Assembly: GCA_964057225.1 (NCBI GenBank)
Contig: OZ059899.1
Coordinates: forward strand, 5,332,001 to 5,396,000
DNA from: Auanema rhodensis
Lineage: Eukaryota; Nematoda; Chromadorea; Rhabditida; Rhabditidae
DNA: 64,000 bases
Direction of reading: 5' to 3'
Both the position numbers and the translations under genes were made by a program. Shown piece after piece: positions 50,708-61,473 of the stretch. Under the pieces are notes generated by a model, which saw only the letters and a list, made by a program, of their open reading frames with translations, made no database searches and had not been told where the DNA came from. Position 1 is the first letter of the stretch; each line of letters begins with the position of its first letter.

Positions 50708-50984
50708 AGTCTAAATTGTTGCTCAATTAATTGTCACTACAAAAAAAATTAAAATAATATAATATTTTCAAATTTAAATCTATAGTTATTCAGTAAACCT
50801 CGATTACGTAAGATTCAAAATACACTTAGAGTTTCATTTATCCATTAAATTCCGCGTGGGACCAGTTTCCAAGATTAAAAGCTATTTGCATAGAAATTCT
50901 GCTTTTCTGAAGTTTTTTCTTGATTGTATATTTTACATAATCGTAATAAACTAATTGTAATTACAAGAATTTCATTCAGACAAA
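50708..50984. promoter_or_regulatory. Divergent promoter of GrpE and GTF2H2
   Basis: These 277 bp separate the start codons of two oppositely transcribed housekeeping genes. TTCATTCAG ending at 50979, five bases before the GTF2H2 ATG, is a likely trans-splice acceptor. A small GC-richer core lies at about 50,848-50,870. Confidence 0.5.
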
Positions 50985-52525
50985 ATGGATGAAGAAGAAC
51001 AGAAGGGTTATACTTGGGAAGCGGGTTATGCCGACGGTATGCAGATGGTTTTTTTTCCAAATTAAGTTCCATATAAATAACTTCAGGGTTGAATATTAAG
51101 GAGGTATTAGAAGAAGATGAGACAGGTTCCATTGAAAAATCCATAGCCAAATATGTTTTGGAAGCTCGTAAGAAGCAACGATGTATAGATAAGCCAGCTA
51201 AAGTTCGCCTAGGAATTGTAAAGTTCTCATATAATTGTGATAGAACGGTTGTTAACTTCAGATGCGCTATGTGTATATTGTTCTAGATTGCTCCAGATTC
51301 ATTCAGAACAAAAGCATGCCACCCTCAAAATATTTTGTAACTATGAAGGTTCATTAACACTACCGTCTTTCCTGTATTTTCTGTATTTTCTAGGTGATTG
51401 ATAGCTTTCTAGATAAGTTCTTTGAACAAAATCCGATAGCTCAAGTTGGTTTCATAATTTGTAAAGATAAAAAAGCTGAAAGATTTATTAGTTTAACAGG
51501 TTTGAATGAATTAAAAAAATATAGCGTTTGCTATATTTCAGGAAATATTCGAACAATCAAAGAACAGTTAGCAACACTAAGTGAAGCTTCTTGTAGTGGG
51601 GATTTTTCACTTCAGAGTTCTTTGCAAACAGCTTTACTTAATTTAAAGTATATATATATATATATATTTTTTTTAATTTTGTATTATTCTATTAAGGGAA
51701 TTACCAGGTCATGTATCAAGAGAAGTTATAGTTCTAATGGCTAGCTTAACATCGGTTGACGGTGGCAATATATTTTCAACATATGAGGTTATTAAATTTC
51801 TAACTTTTTCTTATCTTAATTTATTTTAGCTTTTGAAAGCGTACAACATTCGATGCTCCGTAATTGGACTTAGTGCTGAAATATTTGTCTGTAAACAACT
51901 CGCTAAAATCACAACTGGTATGAGTTTATTTTCAGGTTTCAGTTTTAATTTGAAATTAAGGTCGATATGAAATTGTATTGGATCCTGATCATATGGAATT
52001 ACTCATGTCAAATCATACAATACCCCCACCATCACTTAAAGCAGCGGAATGTAGTGCTGTGCGAGTCGGGTTCCCTCCTCATTCTGCTATCGCAATAAGC
52101 TCGTTTTGTCAATGGTTAGATTGATATATTATAAAATTTTCGACAACAATTTATAATTTCAGTCATCCCCTTTCCCAACCAATTTCGGAACGTGGATTTT
52201 TGTGTGAACAATGCGGAGCAAGGCATTGCAGTTTACCTGCCGAGTGCCGAATATGTAAACTGACACTAGTTGCAGCACCACAACTTGCTAGAGCTTTTCG
52301 CCACTTGCTACCTCTTCCTGCTTTTCAAAGCACAACAATCGATGAGTATGCTGTTTTTATCTTTTATCGAATTAATGAATTTTTGATTGTAGAGCTGAGT
52401 GTGCCGCATGTGATCAAACCATTACACAAGAAGGCTTTTCTTGTAAAAAATGCTCATCATTGTTTTGTTTTGATTGTGATCTCCTCCTGCACGAAAGTTT
52501 ACATCTTTGTCCAAGGTGTGACTGA
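50985..52525 (+). CDS. GTF2H2: TFIIH subunit p44 (GTF2H2/SSL1)
   Basis: This is a core subunit of transcription/repair factor TFIIH that binds and stimulates the XPD helicase in transcription initiation and nucleotide excision repair. My ten-exon model is 50985-51036, 51087-51217, 51262-51348, 51394-51499, 51542-51647, 51697-51787, 51830-51917, 51961-52114, 52163-52345 and 52393-52525, giving 376 residues (human about 395). It starts with GYTWEAGY, then the von Willebrand A domain from MRYVYIVLDCSR, NPIAQVGFII and VSREVIVLMASL to IRCSVIGLSAE. The zinc-binding C-terminal region follows with CEQCGARHCSLPAECRICKL, CAACDQTIT, CKKCSSLFCFDCD and CPRCD. The first intron separates the tiny first exon just after GYAD. 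Confidence 0.96.
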
Positions 52526-52746
52526 TAATTTTTATCAATATGGGTAATATTTTAAGATGAAATAATAAAATGCACCTGTTTCAACTTATGATTATTAATA
52601 TAATACTGGTTACATGAGTTATACGTTAGTTAAGATCATATTCAAAGTGAAATACGTGAAAAAAATATAAGTAATAATTAATTAAGATCATCAAAAATAT
52701 CACAATGTTTAGGGAGATTAATAAGTTTGACCAGAAGGGAAGTAGA

Positions 52747-54346
52747 TTATTCTGCAATGCAAGCTTGAATTAAAGGAGCTGAATTAGGAGCTCTAAATAT
52801 AGCGAGTAGAACGATTGCCACGAAAAATACTGTAAAAGCGGCTATACACAAGTATCTTACTACCTTTTCATATTTGTGATCCTATAAAAAATAAATATAT
52901 AAAGCATATTTGCTATATAACTTACGACTATATTATACAATACACCAACTCCAAAACAAAATCCGGTGAACCCACCGGCAAAGTGAGCAGCGTGGGAGAT
53001 CTAAGAAAAGAAACGAAATTATATATTTTCACACCAGTGTTAAATCACCATATCACAGTCTCCTAGAACATATCTTTTATACAAAACACCTCCGATATCA
53101 TAGCTTAGAAAAACGGCTAATAAAACTAATCTTATCCACCGAAAAGGCATTTCAGACCAATTCTAAAAGCACATTATATTATATTTATGAATTAGCTGAA
53201 TTTAAAATGCATAAAGAACTTTAAAATATTTATATCAGAATTCTTCATGTTAAAACAGAAAACTTACCAAAAAGACGTTTGCAAGATGAGCAGTTATTAG
53301 AGCATAAACACCAGCTGAGGCTCCAGCCAAAAGCACTGACGAGTCAATTACATACTGCAGAAGAGCTCCTAAATAAAAAATCATATAACGACAAATGGAT
53401 ATCTTAAGAAACCAGAAGCTACAGCTAGTATGTACAATGGGGCGATTCTCCAAATTTTATGAACGATTTCCAAAGGAATACCAACGAGCAATTGAATTAT
53501 AACATTTCCCAACAAATGAAGCAAGCTGTACAATTAAAACTATTGAAAATTGTTTAAGAAAAAACAAACCCTGAGTGAAGTAAAGCATATGTGATAAAAC
53601 GCCATGCTTGCTCTCTTAAAGCAGGGACGAAAAGAAAGATACCATATTTGTTTCCGTGACTACATCCAGCACAATATGTCCATATATCTGCATTAGAGTT
53701 TTCAGGCAACGAAACGAAATAATAAACAAAAACAAGAATCTGAAGCAGTTATATGAAGAAGAAATGCGCAATATATAACTATACTTCTAATATAGTAGCT
53801 ATTAAAATAAATATAGGGGGAGGACATAGCGTGTACTCATCGATATAAGAATGCACATCAACTCGTTGGGTATCGGTAATGTACTAAAATTTTAAAGTTA
53901 TGATAAAAAGAATAAAAAAAACCTGATCAGCTATAACATAAAGTGCTCTTGCAACAGGAGAAGGTTGAGCTTCTTTAGAGGTTATCTACAAAATAAATTA
54001 AAATAAATTAAAGAGAAACACCAAACAACACCAGTTTTGAAAATTCTTCAATGTTTATACGATTTTGCCCGCTTTTATCGACAGCATTGCATAACTTATC
54101 AATCTGAAAAGCAAGTAAATAGTAAATTGACAAGCCTATGAATTCACTTGGCAGTCATTGAATGGGAGAGTTCTTCTCTTTTCAATAAGGCGTTCTCGAA
54201 ATTCATCCAGACAAATTGAATCTTGCTCATCTGTATCAGTAATCTAAAAAACATAAACATAGACAAAAAAATCTAGTATGCATTATTGAATAACTAACCT
54301 TACTGAATTGCCTTTGATATTGTTTACGATAGGTATTTGAATGCAT
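52747..54346 (-). CDS. Rhomboid intramembrane serine protease with EF-hands (RHBDL1/3 type)
   Basis: This is an intramembrane serine protease of the RHBDL1/RHBDL3/Rhomboid-4 type, with calcium-binding EF-hands before the membrane domain. My eleven-exon model on the minus strand is 54346-54299, 54243-54148, 54103-54032, 53985-53923, 53883-53785, 53739-53570, 53525-53413, 53368-53268, 53162-53049, 53000-52926 and 52881-52747, giving 361 residues. EF-hand loops are seen as DTDEQDSICLDEF and DKSGQNRINIEEF. The catalytic serine lies in LLAGASAGVYAL and the histidine in SHAAHFAGGFTG. WRFITYALLHSG and LLHLLGNVIIQLLVGIPLE mark TM2. The ATG follows TTTTTTCAG by three bases. Such proteases cleave membrane-bound growth-factor precursors in flies. 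The substrate here is unknown. Confidence 0.93.
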
Positions 54347-55292
54347 GTTCTGAAAAAATATATAATTAGGACGTTTGAATAGAACGGTAAAACGGTTTAA
54401 CCGATACAAAGATAACGATGCGTCATAGTAAAGCAAACAACAAAGGAGTGATAGTGTATTTGAAACAAATTTTGGTTACTTAAGCATTTAGAATCAATAG
54501 TAAAAAAAAGTGTCTGCAGCTATTTTGTGTTCATATTTAACAGATAAATTCTTGAAAAGAAAACAAAACATAAAATTTCATAACATCAGATTGTTGGTAC
54601 GGTTGTAACAATGCTATAGTGAATATAAAGGAGGTGATTCCACAAATAGAATACTATGTGCATGTGTCAGGTCATCAAACAATAATAATCGAGGAATGAA
54701 GCAGATGACTCATGAGCAGATGAGAGCAGATTATGAGAGTGAATAATAACCTAAGGTAGGTAAATAAGGTAAATAACCTGATTTAATTTTCAGAAAATCA
54801 GAAAATTTGAATTTGTATTATTTTTGTATTAATAAAGTTTAACTTTGAATAGTTACGAGAAAAAAATCTTATTTTTAAACATTTCCCTTTACAACTTTCT
54901 GATTGAATTGAAATTTATTCCTCTTTCCTTCTTGTCATATGATATTTCTGGGTGGTTAATATGTTTCTTATGCATATTATACCTGTTTAATATATGCTAT
55001 AATGGCATTTAGTTACCATGCTACAAGGTTAATGAAAAGCCCGCGAAAAAAATATTCAAAATATGTCGCCAAGATTGAGCTCAAACATCAGAGCTAGATA
55101 TGTAGCGGATTGTTTTCTATTTATTTTTTTGCCTTTTCTTTGTTTTTAACTTTATGATCTTTATTATTTATATTTTAAGCCATTTATAATTTTTTTAAAC
55201 ATTACTTTTACGAATGACCTGTGTGAATGTTCAAATGCTGATTTCTGTTTTATTTATTTTTGATATACCATAACTTGTCATTTGTTACAGCC
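54347..55292. other. Divergent intergenic region
   Basis: This 946-bp gap lies between the rhomboid start (-) and the start of the small coiled-coil gene (+). It should hold both promoters. It is moderately AT-rich, and no element stands out apart from a tandem of GGTAAATAA-like units at about 54,755-54,776. Confidence 0.55.
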
Positions 55293-55907
55293 ATGGCGTT
55301 GATGGCTTTAACTCAAGCTATGGATGAAATCCGTGATAAGCTCGCAATGACTGCATCTGATAAAAGGCTTTTAAGAAGTTTGGTTAGATGGAGTTGAATG
55401 TACCACAGTAATGCATTTGCTTTAGTGTCGATCTAACAAAGTTGATTTGAACAAGGATGAGTGCGAAGTAGTTTTTGAAGATTTAACTAACTTATTCGTT
55501 AAAATTTATGATCAAAAGATTAAAGAATTAATCGATGAATGTAAAGTATGTGACATCTAATTATTTATTGCTATTATAAGTTATATTCTTTTAGATTCCG
55601 CAGAAAATTGAAGAATTGGAGGAGATTACCAAAGATAGTATTGCTTTGAACGATGAGTTAGGTACTAAATTTGGTTATCGATTTTCTACAGTACGTTTTG
55701 TTTTTCTTTCCTTGATATGTTTTTACTGTTTAGCCTCGGGATGAACTGTTACCATATCTTAAATTCGTTCAAGACGCATATGCTACTACATTGGATGCTG
55801 AAATTGATCTTTTAACTTCTGATCTTAACAAGATGAAAGATGTGTATGACGAAAAATGCTCCATTTTGAAAGCTAAAGTTAAAGCATTGGAAGATAAACT
55901 CACCTGA
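55293..55907 (+). CDS. Small coiled-coil protein, possibly kinetochore Nnf1/PMF1-like
   Basis: A real four-exon gene: 55293-55382, 55426-55545, 55595-55690 and 55734-55907, giving 159 residues. The ATG lies two bases after TTGTTACAG. The protein is acidic and almost entirely helical. A segment FVKIYDQKIKELIDECKIPQ and an E-rich linker are followed by TPRDELLPYLKFVQDAYATT and a C-terminal heptad-like helix ending KVKALEDKLT. This order recalls the Nnf1/PMF1 subunit of the MIS12 kinetochore complex (C. elegans KBP-1), in which IYxKF helices, a Pro-containing turn and a (H/Y)-xxR helix occur. The resemblance is by eye and weak. Another small coiled-coil subunit is possible. Confidence 0.8.
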
Positions 55908-56062
55908 TAGATAATGTATGTATAACGTGTATCTATATTTTTTTTAAAAACAATTTCTTTCTTGATCTATTAATTCTTTTTAAATTAAAGTAATTTACAT
56001 CTATGTGTGAAAAAACATTAGTTTTGATTTTATTTAGCGTCTTTAAAAAAAGCAAAACATTA

Positions 56063-56134
56063 TGACCACTGAGCGGATCGAACGCCCAACCTTTCGATCT
56101 GGAGTCGAACGCGCTACCATTGCGCCAAGCAGTC
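56063..56134 (-). tRNA. tRNA-Trp (CCA)
   Basis: The reverse complement folds into a full cloverleaf of 72 nt. The acceptor stem is GACTGCT with AGTGGTC (two G-U pairs), the D-arm is GCGC-AATGGTA-GCGC, the anticodon stem is TTCGA/TCGAA with loop CTCCAGA, and the T-arm contains GTTCGATCC. The discriminator base is A. The anticodon CCA reads UGG, tryptophan. There is no intron, and the CCA tail is not encoded. A run of T on the minus strand at about 56,043-56,049 (AAAAAA on +) could serve as the pol III terminator. Confidence 0.95.
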
Positions 56135-56452
56135 ACGTTTACATTAGTTTTGTTTGGCGTATATATTGTGTCACGTTAACAATTACTTTTAAATAATATT
56201 GTACATTAATTTGATCTTATGTCAATGATATTTACCATCAAACTTTTATTACTTTTCCTTGACATTTAGTATTCTTAATTTTGAAAATAAAGTTTCAGAG
56301 AGATAAATTCCATGACTAATAATTTTTACTATTACTATGCCTAGAAATATCAATACTTTTATTATGTTGGTTATAAATTTATAGCAATATAACAATTAAA
56401 ATAACTTTATAATAAAGTATATAGTTAGTGAAAAACATAAGTTTTTTTAGTT
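56135..56452. other. Intergenic AT-rich spacer
   Basis: This 318-bp spacer lies between the tRNA and the stop of the LDLa gene. It is AT-rich and should contain the tRNA upstream region and the LDLa 3' end. Nothing else is seen. Confidence 0.6.
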
Positions 56453-57630
56453 TCAGTTGTGTTTGATACATATTCCTTGATGGTTGCGATGAAATCCTTT
56501 TGGGCATCCGCAGCTGAAGGTACTGATGTCAGGGTTGTAAGAACATGGCTTGATTTTTGCCACACATTCTGCACCGTAAAGCTCGCAAAAATCTATGTTA
56601 ATAGCCTATAAAAGATTGAAGATAAAATAGAACTTTACTTTCATCACTGCCATCTAAACAATCTTTCTTTGCGTCTAACACAGTTGATCCAGCAATACAT
56701 TCTCCACTTTGACATCGAAACTGCCCAAGTTCGCAAATGTTTGGAATGAATACTAAAACATGTGAAATCTCATAAAAAAGGTCATAAAAGCTTCCTTCAC
56801 CTGTTGTGTTCAATGGTACCATTTCAGTTGAATTAGCTACTTCCTCAGTGGAATTCGTAGTCTCTATGTCACATTTAAGAATGCCACTATTGCAAGGGTC
56901 TAAATCTTATATAAGATATTAAATAGTAATTAAACTCTCAAAATGTATTATTAATTTACAAACAAATATTTCACCTTCATCGCTACCATCTCCGCAATCA
57001 TCCTTTCCATCACTTAGCCATTCCAGGTAGACACAATTGACAGTTGAAGCACATCTAACTGAATTTTCTTCCGAACACACGTGTTTCCCTATAATTATTG
57101 TAATGTTTTTTTTATAATTTATTTCTAATACATTAAAACAAAATTTATGTACTATATGAAATATTATACATTTTCTATCATAACAAGCTTCCAATTGATC
57201 TTCTGCTGGCACACATTGACCACATTGAAAATGTTGAGTTTGCTGATCACAATATATTTGGCCTCGTCCACAAACTAAATAAAAAAATATTCTAGTAAAA
57301 TTAGAATTGTGACTAAAATTAAAAAAAAAGAAAATTTAAAAATATACATTCATCGGCTCCGTTTGGACAATCTGGTATGCAATTTCGAACAGCAGCAAAT
57401 GGTATACATGTTGGAAATAAAGTTGTTGGATCACAATCAAATTGAGCAAATGGACAACGAAAAGTTATATGAGTTGGATAATCTAAAATATAAAACAATT
57501 AGAATAATTTAGAAATTATTTCAGATTATAAAAATGTTTAAGTTAATAAAATCTAAAATATACCTTTTGGATTTGGTGGCAGTGAATAAATAAGTTTAAA
57601 AAAATAAAATATACAGATGATGATCAACAT
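56453..57630 (-). CDS. Secreted LDL-receptor class A repeat protein
   Basis: This is a secreted or membrane-anchored protein of LDLa modules, calcium-binding cysteine-rich repeats that bind ligands. My seven-exon model on the minus strand is 57630-57564, 57482-57348, 57274-57170, 57088-56975, 56899-56801, 56752-56639 and 56592-56453, giving 257 residues. MLIIICIFYFFKLIYSLPP is a likely signal peptide. Four LDLa-like modules follow. The best are KHVCSEENSVRCAST..., ending DDCGDGSDE, and ICELGQFRCQSGECIAG..., ending DCLDGSDE. A Ser/Thr-rich linker separates them, and the C-terminus is an EGF-like cysteine module with CGCPKGFHRNHQGICIKHN. The frame stays open upstream of the chosen ATG, so a longer type II membrane form starting before 57,700 is possible. 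Confidence 0.82.
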
Positions 57631-60600
57631 GATACATACAAGTGAAGACGGGAAACAACGATGGCTGTCATGGCAATTTTGAACTTTTGAGCCATGTTTC
57701 AAGCAATTTTCGCTGTTGGATATCGTAAACTAAAAAAGAAAAGAATAGGAGCTAGAAAAAAAATTTAGTTTGCGATCCAAAACTGAAGCATTTTTCAGTT
57801 AACCAATACGATATAGTAAAAGAAATATAACGATTGTTAATAGTCCGAAGAAATATAATAATATTTATTCAAATATTTCAAATCCATCATTTAAATATAT
57901 TTTTTTAGCATATATAGTTATGCTTTGCAATTCTGTTTGAGAATATTTGAAAATTGTACGTTTAAAAGTTTTATAAACTATACATCTTTATGCTATTTTA
58001 TAAGAATATTCTTCTGATAAAAAATTGTATTTGTTAAATATTAGTGGATAAAACATTCTTTATACTTTCTTTATATTTCGAATATCTGAAACAAAAATGA
58101 AAAAAGCCAGTTCAGTTAGTATGTATGAAGCTCTCAGGATCTATGTTGGCTTTGGTACTTGTAGATGTAAACTATTTTTTTTTAAATAGTAGATGACAAG
58201 AGAAATATGTGGACGACTAGAAGTTCAAGCTTGTTGAATTGTTCAAACTCAACAGCATCATCAAACAAATCTATTTTCTTTGGTATTGAAGCAATGACAA
58301 TGTTTTATGTATTCTGATCAGAGTTGAACAAGGTTCTAGTCTTTCGAGATAAAGATAGAAAGAAGAGTTTACATATAACTTCTTTATAGAAGAATTAGCC
58401 AAAACTTCATTGAATTTTTTCAGTATAATATCTTTCCTCATCATGTTATTATTCATAATATATGTATATATATACATATGTATTGTAAACTTAATAGGCG
58501 CTTTCCTTCAATTTCTCTTTGAAAAAAGAAGAAAATGGACGAAGGAGATGACTATATAAACATGTACTTTGATTATTTCTTATGTTTCAGCTGGTGTTTA
58601 TATTATAAAATTGAAATGAATGTATAATTATTGTTCTGAATTAGGAATTGAAGAGGTGAAATGAAAGAGAAAGAGAGAAATTATTTCGTTATGTGTATAT
58701 ATCTGTGTGTGAGATAGTGTGAAGGACTAACGGAAACGGAAATATTTTCTTGTTTTTATTGGATTTCATGGCACAAATGACAATTGAGGAACTAAACTGA
58801 CAAAACAAAAGGCCAAATGGACAAAAAAGATTTTAATGATGACTGTTTGCGTGAAGATTCTTTTGTGGTCAAACACCGACTTTGTCGTCGGAATGATGAG
58901 ATGCACGAATACTGTCGTCTCTTTTGGGTTCTGATGGAAATCGAGACAAAAAAATTTTTTTTGTTGCTTTGGGGTTGATTTGACTGTTTGTCGGTCAGCC
59001 GTTAAATCGTCGATCTAATCAGCGTCTGTGTGGCCATAGCATGTCGTCATCATCAAAAGAGCTTTCGAGAACGAAGAGGCGTTGACGACTGGATCGCCAG
59101 ACAACGCCCATGCTGGTGGGAAATGACAAACGATTGTTGATTGGATCAGTTCAGTTTTTTTGGTTTGGGTGGAGCCTCAGGCAATAGTGCTAATGTTATC
59201 ATTAGGGATTTTTTAAGGAAAGGAAAGGGAAGAAAAGAGATAATTGATTAAGTTGGATAGAGCAATAGGTGTGGTAAACGGAGTCAGTTGGTCATGTCAG
59301 GAATACTATCAGTTCTACTGGGTGGTGTATCGCAAGACAATGACGATCTCGAAACAACCGCGATGACGATTACTGATAGAGATGGACGTAAGAACGACAC
59401 GTTAACACGGGTTTTCAGACAGTAATTTCTCTGCTGATGTCTTCACTGTTGTTGACATTCGACTACATGCAATCTGTCTGACATCTGAATGCTTTAAGTA
59501 TATGAACACAAATTTTCCGTAGTTTCACTCTGACTTGACCACATGGGTGTGGCTGTAGATGACTTGTTCTATTCTGTTGTGCTATCTTCGTCTATCCACG
59601 GCCTCATCATGGACAGTATCCGACCACAGCCATCATTTTTCTTTTTTTTTTAAGTATTCGTCAATGCATTTCGTTTGTTTCATGCCTTTTATGTAATTTT
59701 ACTTGATGATCATGAAGAAGAAACGAGAGGAGAGAGATGACAAAGATAGAGAAAAATCATAATAAATAGTCAAATATATGTAAAAAGAATAATATTATTA
59801 TGATCAATACAAATACAAATATATTTATATAGTTATTTATAAAATATATATTTTGAAAACAAAAATAAGGCTGATTTGACAGATTAGGCCATAGAAGAAT
59901 TTGAGAGATTTAACTTCTTACCTGTCATAAGAAAAACAATTAACAGTTTATTGCTTCTTTACGGTTTTTAACATGAAACCTGATATGTATAATCTCTATC
60001 TATCTTTATATCTCTAAAATTCATTATTCCTAAAAATCTACAAAAGTCTTTTCATTTCTTTCATCTTATATTGCGCTCTTTTACTCTTTCTTTTCGACAT
60101 GCAATCACCCATTTTTAACTATTTTCGAATAAAAAAAGTTAAAATTGACATTGTGAAGTTGGGTCATCACTATGATGATCATCAACTCTAGAGCAAGCTA
60201 TAGTTAGACAATCAACAGATATAGTACTTAACTATTATAAGTTAGAATAGTATAGTATAAATATAGAAATATAGTCATTTATAAAATAAAAAGTATGAAA
60301 AACAATTATATTTTACTATTTTTATTATTATTTCATGAATGACGTATTCATAAGAACAAAGTACGGTACTTTGCTAAAAAAAAGGCAAAGTTGACGTCAA
60401 ACACTGGCAGTTTCTTAAGGGCAGAGAGAAAATATACTCCATTTACCGGCAAAGCTATTGAGTGAAATTCAAGAAATAGCTTGAATTCTATCTGCATGAT
60501 AGTTAGCTTATTAACTATATGTATAAATTATGTAATTACTAAATTAATATCATTGCAGATCGTTTTACAAAAACGTTTTCATAATGCAAACATTGATTGA

Positions 60601-60946
60601 AAAATATCTTTTTCGTATTAGGAAAAAAAACTGTAAAATGAATTGATATAAATATATAATAATCTACAATAGTATATAATAATAATAATAATAATAATAA
60701 TATCTAAAAATATTCTTGAAATGAAATAAAAATGTGTTTATTATTTATTTGTCTTAAAAAAAACTGGAAAATCTAATTTTCTTATTAAAAAGATAAGTAA
60801 AAATATATATTGAATTATGATGTAAATAAAATAAGAAAAGGATAATTTTCTTTCTCAAAAAATTGTTATGAGAATTTGAGAACAGAGAGGGAGAGAAAGA
60901 ACGAAGACGAGAAGAAAGAATAAAGAGAGTGAGAGAAAGAGAAAGA

Positions 60947-60952
<6 letters not shown>

Positions 60953-60994
<42 letters not shown>

Positions 60995-60997
60995 GAG
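60953..60997. repeat. (GA)n microsatellite
   Basis: A GA array with one GGG interruption. It yields a spurious serine-leucine open frame on the minus strand. Confidence 0.93.
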
Positions 60998-61270
60998 TTA
61001 ACGGGGAATTAGATGTATTTGAGGTAAAGGGTGTGTCGAATTCATGGTTTCGAATGGCTTTCGGAAGAAAAAAAAAACAAACGTTTGAGATCGAGATGAT
61101 TATTCGAGCAATAGAAAATGCATTACATAAAGATATACTGAAAAAAAACTTATTTAAGAATAACAATGTTATATAAGAACTTAACTTAACTTAAAATTGT
61201 TTATTATTGATTTTATAATTATTTGAATTAAAAATTTCCATCTTTTTTTAAAAATTTAATTGATTTACAA

Positions 61271-61473
61271 TTATAGTAACTCAAAAAGATCAATTTTTTT
61301 CGTTTTTTCAGTACACGTTTTGTTTCTTTCAACGTCATCGTCAACGATGTTAGGAAGGTTCGTGTCGCTGTCTTCGCTAGTGATAGAAAGATCGACACGA
61401 GTATGAGATGTTTCTCTCTCTCCTCGTCTTTTCCGTACTGCCCCTTTACCCAACCCTTTGCGACCCTCTATGA
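61271..61473 (-). CDS. Possible terminal exon of an unidentified gene (partial)
   Basis: On the minus strand, an acceptor-like GTTGCAG at about 61,474-61,480 is followed by about 65 open codons ending at a stop at 61,271. The translation is charged and diverse, containing GRKGLGKGAVRKRRGERETS, then LSITSEDSDTNLPNIVDDDV, and ending KKIDLFELL. A basic stretch followed by an acidic tail would fit a nuclear protein. No upstream exon could be linked, and no family is recognised. Confidence 0.3.
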
